Assembly: GCF_030127125.1 (NCBI RefSeq)
Contig: NZ_CP126157.1
Coordinates: 186,001-250,000, forward strand
Reading direction: 5' to 3'
Source: Halobaculum litoreum
Lineage (GTDB): Archaea > Halobacteriota > Halobacteria > Halobacteriales > Haloferacaceae
DNA: 64,000 nucleotides
The translations under genes were made by a program, and so were the position numbers. This document shows, piece by piece, positions 59,979 through 64,000 of the stretch. Under the pieces are notes generated by a model, which saw nothing but the letters and a program-made list of their open reading frames with translations, was not told where the DNA came from and ran no database searches. The first letter of the stretch is position 1, and each line of letters opens with the position of its first letter.

Positions 59979-60753
59979 ATGCGCGGACCCCGTGGACTCC
60001 CCCGACTACTCGCCGCCGTCGGCCTCGCCGGAGTGGGGGTGGCGCTCGTCGCGACGCTCGCGGCCGCGCCCGCGGCCGCCCAGTCGGTCAACCGGGCGGC
60101 GATCGACAACCTGAACGAGCAACTGCTGTACGTGGCGCTCCCGCTCGTGCTGTTCGTCGAGATCACCCTCCTGTACGCGGTGTACCGCTTCCGCGACAAC
60201 GACGACCCGAAGCCGACGACGAAGGACTCGCCGCTGGAGATCACGTGGACGGCCGTCACCGGGATCATCCTCCTGTTCGTCGGCATCTCGGCGTACTTCG
60301 TCCTCGCGAACCCCTACATCACGCCCGCCGCCGCCAGCGGGCCCACGGTCGAGACGCAGGGCGACCCCGTCGAGATCGACGTCGTCGCCTACCAGTGGGG
60401 GTGGGAGTTCCGCTACCCCGACGCGAACGTGACGACCCAGGGCGAGGTGGTGGTCCCCGGGGCAGAGGCGTCGTCCTCACGCTGCACACCCGCGACGTGA
60501 TCCACTCGTTCTACGCGCCGGATCTCGGCATCAAACAGGACGCCGTGCCGGGACAGGAGACGACGATCCGCACGCGCGCCACGGAAGTGGGGCAGTTCCG
60601 TGTCTACTGTGCCGGCTGTGCGGCGTCGGTCACGCCCGCATGCGCGGCAGCGTCGCCGTGGTCGCGCCGACGGCGTACGACGAGTGGCTCGAGACGGGCG
60701 ACCTCCCGCCGAACGCGACGACGCCGACCGCGACGGCGACGGCCGCGAACTGA
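59979..60753 (+). pseudogene. coxB: Cytochrome c oxidase subunit II, two frame breaks
   Basis: From ATG 59979 (MRGPRGLPRLL). Signal helix ending AAPAAAQSV, two membrane helices (LYVALPLVLFVEITLLYAVY; ITWTAVTGIILLFVGISAYF), then the CuA cupredoxin domain (YQWGWEFRYPD; VIHSFYAPDLGIKQDAVPG). The frame changes near 60465 and at ~60614. Adding one A at the second site turns CAGCAAS into the canonical CuA site CAELCGVGHARM, strong evidence that the break is a sequence error. Corrected length ~258 residues. Receives electrons from a soluble copper or heme donor. Divergent from coxA. Confidence 0.9.
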
Positions 60754-60959
60754 CCGCCTCGCCCCGACGCGGGTCGTCGGGCGGCTCGCCCGCCATCCAG
60801 TCCTCGCCGTACGCGGCGTCCGAAGGCGAAGCCCACACGTCGTGCCCGGCACGCTACGCCGCACCCTTCGGCGAGCGCGGCCGCTCGCTCGTCCCGGCGT
60901 CGCCTCGACCGTACCGGTGCCGGCGACGCGACTCACGACCGAGCTGCCGTGAAAAATTC

Positions 60960-60983
60960 AGATATGTGGATATTCACATATCT
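60960..60983. repeat. Perfect 9-bp inverted repeat
   Basis: AGATATGTG-N6-CACATATCT, AT-rich within GC-rich surroundings, 62 bp before the end of the DUF7344 gene and 206 bp past coxB. It may be an operator or a bidirectional terminator-like hairpin; no gene start is clearly attached to it. Confidence 0.5.
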
Positions 60984-61045
60984 AAATGGCTGAATCCGCA
61001 CCTGTCGCACTCGTCGGGAACGGTGACTCGGCGGGTGCCTCCGGG

Positions 61046-61375
61046 TTAGATGGCTTCGTCGGTCGGCGTCTCGACGACCTCGTTGGCGTCGTGGTCGTAC
61101 GTGATGAGCCCGGCTGCGTCGAGTTTCGGGAGGTGGATGTGGTGGAGCGTGATCGCGACTGTCCGCTCGTCGCCGCCGTCGGTGGCACAGCCGTCGCGCC
61201 GCTCCATCGCGGCGACTTCGCTCGCGACGTCGTCGAGGGAGACGCACCCGTCGCAGTCGACGAGCACGGATAGCGCGAACTTTCGCCGCTCGGAGGACAG
61301 CAGGGCGTGATACTCGCTCGTCGTCGAGGTCTCGTCGGCGGACTGACCGAGCACGTCGGTCGAGGTTGGTGACAT
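61046..61375 (-). CDS. DUF7344-type winged-helix protein
   Basis: 109 residues from ATG 61375 (MSPTSTDVLG). Core: YHALLSSERRKFALSVLVDC, SLDDVASEVAAME, VAITLHHIHLPKLDAAGLITYDHDANEV, the ArsR-like winged-helix pattern of haloarchaeal DUF7344 proteins, usually transcription regulators. Targets unknown; it lies between coxB and a Bat-type sensor. A long reading on the opposite strand (60986-61273) is its antisense shadow. Confidence 0.85.
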   Translation of the reverse strand: MSPTSTDVLGQSADETSTTSEYHALLSSERRKFALSVLVDCDGCVSLDDVASEVAAMERRDGCATDGGDERTVAITLHHIHLPKLDAAGLITYDHDANEVVETPTDEAI

Positions 61376-61595
61376 GGTGGAGTCGGGGCGGGAACGGCCC
61401 ACGATACCAGAATCAAGCGAGGCTGTCCCCCTAAGCGTGTACCCACACCAGTTAGGTTCCGTTCGGAGGCGTCGCTCGTGTCAAGCCGACGGCGCGTCCG
61501 GATACCTGCATCGTACCGGCAGAACGGGTGTAAAGCATGTACGGGCTCGGTTCCGTCGACGGAAGGTACATCGTGTCGCCCGTAGAGAGCGTGCT

Positions 61596-64000
61596 ATGGA
61601 CACCAGTTCGCTTTCGACGCCGCTGGCCGAGACGCTCGCGGCGTTCGACGGCTCCGGGACCCCGCTCGCGACACCGGAGGTCGCGGCGGGACTCTCCGTC
61701 GGCCGCCGCGGGACGTACGAGCGGCTCCGGACGCTGGCGGACCGGGGGCTGATCCGGACCAAGAAGGTCGGCGCGAACGCCCGGATCTGGTGGCGCCCCG
61801 GCCCGCCGACGGGGACGGTCGGGAGCGACACGCGCGGGCCCGTCGACGGCTCGGCACGGGGACCCGCCCCGGCCGCGGCGGCGTCGAGCACCGAGTTGAC
61901 GGCGGCGCTGGGGGCCGCGGCGAGAGCGGGCAGCGCGATCGCCGCCATCGTGGACGCGTCCGGCGCCGAGTCGCGTATCCGACGCCTCGAGCGTCGCTGC
62001 GAGTCGTTACGCGCGGAACTGTCGACGACCGCCGCTCGGCTCGGCGCCGAGTTCGTCGCGGTCGACGCCGCCTCCCGGATCACTTGGCACTCGCCGGACG
62101 CCGCGACGCTCCTCGGGGTAGCGCGAGCGGACGTCGTCGGCTGGCCGGTGAGCGAGGCGCTGCCCGCGGGCGACGACGAGGACGCCGACGACGTCGTTCG
62201 GCAGGTGATGGAATCCGGCGAATCGGTTCGCGTCGAGCGGCCGGTTCCGGCCGCGGAGATCCGGATCGAGATCTCGGCGTTCCCGTCCGCAACGGGGGTG
62301 TCGGTGTATCTCCGCGACGTGACCGACCGGGTCCGCCGGGCCCGGGCGCTCGCACGCCACGAGGCGGCGGTGACGGCGACGGCCGACGGTGCGTTCGCGG
62401 TCGACGCCGACGGGCGGGTCACGTGGGCCGACGAGACGTTCGCCTCGTTGGTCGACGAGACGCCGGCCGCGCTGGTCGGCACGGCGCTCCCGGCTGTGGT
62501 CGACGACGACCGTCTCCTCGAGGTGGTGCAGTCGGTGACCGGGTCCGACGGCGACGCCGACCCGAGCACGCCCGTCGAGACGACGGTGACCGGACCCGAC
62601 GACGCGCAGAGGATCTGGGAACTGCGGGCCGCCCCGGTCGACAGCTCGACGACCGGCGACGGGGAGCGGGCGGTCGTCGTCCGCGACGTGACCGAGCAGC
62701 GCGACCGCGAGCGGTCGCTCGCGGAGTCGGGGGCCCGGCTCCGCACGCTCGTCGACGCCATCCCGAACGGCACCGTGACGCTCGTGTCGCCGGACCTGCG
62801 GTACCGGACGGTCGGCGGGACGACGAGCGACGCCGTCGCCTCGGCCGACGAGTTGGAGGGTCGCCGATTGCGGGACGTCCTCCCCGAGGCCGTCGCCGAC
62901 GGGGTGATACCCGGCTACGAGTCGGCGCTGGCCGGCGAGCCGGCGACCTCGGAGCAGGTGTTCGGCGGTCGGACCTACGAGTGCCACCACCGCCCCGTGC
63001 GCGACGACGAGGGACGGGTGGTGTCGGCGTTCGGCATCGCCTACGACGTGACCGAGCGGACGCGAACCGAGCGCACGCTCCGGCGACAGCTGTGTCAGCA
63101 GGAGGCCGTCGTCGAACTCGGCCGACGCGCGCTGGCCGACGATGACCTCGACGACCTGCTCGCGGCGACGGTGACGCGCGTGGCCGACTCGGCGGACGCC
63201 GACCGCTGTGGCGTCCTCGCCGAGGCGGACGACGGCTCCCCGAGGACGCTCCGTGCGGCAGTCGGCTGGTCCGCCCCCGACGAGCTCCCGGCGGACGGCC
63301 TCCGCGCGACGATCGGCCGCGAGGACGACCCGTGGGGCGTGCTCGTCGCGGCGACGGACGACGCGGACCCGGACGCCGACGCGTTCGTCGAGGCCGTCGC
63401 GACGGTGCTCACGTTGGCGGTCGAGCGCCGCCGGCGTCGTCGCGAGACGACAGCGAGACACGGCCCAGGCGACGCTCAACAGCCTCCACGACGCCGTGAG
63501 CGAGGTGACCGACGCGATCGTCGCCCAGTCGACGCGCGAGGAGATCGAGGAGACGGTGTGCGAACTGCTCGCCGACTCCGAGGCGTACAAGTTCGCGTGG
63601 ATCGGCGCGGTCGACGAGCCGTCACAGGAGGTTCACGTCCGCACCGAGGCCGGCGTCGAGGGGTACCTCGACGGCCTGACGCTGTCGGTCGACCCCGACC
63701 ACCCGTTCGACGGCGGGCCGACCGCCGACGCGCTCCGCACCGGCACCGTCCAAGTGACGAACGACGCCCGGTCGGACCCGCGGTTCTCGCCGGTCCGCGA
63801 CCGGGTGAACGCGTACGACTTCCGGTCGTCCGCGGCGATCCCCATCGCCCACGAGGGCACGACGTACGGGGTGTTGAACGTGTACGCCGGCCGAGAGGGC
63901 GCGTTCCGGTCGCGCGAACGGGCCGTCATCGCCCGCCTCGGCGAGATCGTCGGCCACGTGATCGCCGCCTCCGAGCGCAAGCGCGCGCTGTTGAGCGACG
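61596..64000 (+). pseudogene. Bat-type PAS/GAF sensor-regulator, partial, one frame break
   Basis: Runs off the window. From ATG 61596: an N-terminal winged helix (LATPEVAAGLSVGRRGTYERL then TKKVGANARIWWRP), a coiled stretch, then three PAS-like units (around ITWHSPDAATLLGV; VDADGRVTWADETFASL; LVDAIPNGTVTLVSPD) and GAF-type domains (QEAVVELGRRALADDDLDDLL; RSSAAIPIAHEGTTYGVLN). The frame changes near 63435-63456 (one extra base) into DTAQATLNSLHDAVSEVTDA. The C-terminal HTH_10 (bacterio-opsin activator) domain expected for this family lies past 64000. Likely a redox- or light-related regulator, as inferred for Bat. Confidence 0.82.

Noticed and set aside
60986..61273. 95-residue plus-strand gene beginning MAESAPVALV after the 60960 palindrome
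   Set aside because: Wholly antisense to the DUF7344-type gene, whose winged-helix motifs are convincing.

Overview
The window looks like haloarchaeal chromosome. Most of it is very GC-rich and encodes acidic proteins. Promoters look archaeal: TATA-like boxes sit about 25-30 bp before start codons, usually with no Shine-Dalgarno site. The gene content is haloarchaeal too: GH42 beta-galactosidase, PolB2 cluster, Orc1/Cdc6 with ORB repeats, Bat-type regulator, soluble transducer, zinc-ribbon micro-proteins. I cannot name the genus.

Layout. 0-8 kb: a site-2 protease, a CPA2 antiporter, a CNNM-domain protein, a three-gene PolB2 operon whose polymerase lacks a catalytic Asp, and an MFS carrier. 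8-20 kb: a galactoside operon on the minus strand, read from a sugar-binding lipoprotein through two permeases, an ATPase, galactonate dehydratase, a galactose-dehydrogenase-like SDR, a GH36 alpha-galactosidase and a GH42 beta-galactosidase, with a divergent IclR regulator. Together they would import galactosides, hydrolyse them and feed galactose into an oxidative (DeLey-Doudoroff type) pathway. 20-29 kb: secreted or membrane proteins (including a large parallel beta-helix protein with three C-terminal repeats), an unusual hairpin-rich intergenic region, thioredoxin, a ComEC-like lipoprotein and a DMT exporter. 29-33 kb: an ABC-2 exporter operon facing a zinc-ribbon/TetR operon, with a TetR-type operator between them. 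33-41 kb: a STAS-like protein, a 7TM-type histidine kinase, small zinc proteins, regulatory relics and a second ABC-2 exporter.

41.3-51.7 kb is an AT-richer four-gene island: a DUF4338/DruA-like protein, a P-loop ATPase, a protein I do not recognise, and a ~1560-residue FtsK-type translocase with an embedded PD-(D/E)XK-like motif. It resembles the restriction or exclusion half of a phosphorothioation defence system (Dpt/Pbe-like), but no modification genes are in the window. The island lies within a chromosomal replication origin: ORB-like repeats occur on both of its sides, and Orc1/Cdc6 plus the main ORB/AT-rich cluster follow at 51.8-54.2 kb. 54-61 kb carries cytochrome oxidase genes (coxC, coxA, coxB), a soluble transducer and a DUF7344-type regulator. 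A Bat-type sensor runs off the right end.

At least 17 single-base frame breaks interrupt otherwise well-conserved genes, nearly all beyond 30 kb. Several are restored to canonical motifs by one base (for example the CuA site of coxB), and the stop/start overlaps with neighbouring genes are preserved. Many are therefore probably sequence errors rather than true pseudogenes. I give such genes as single spans of type pseudogene and name the break points.
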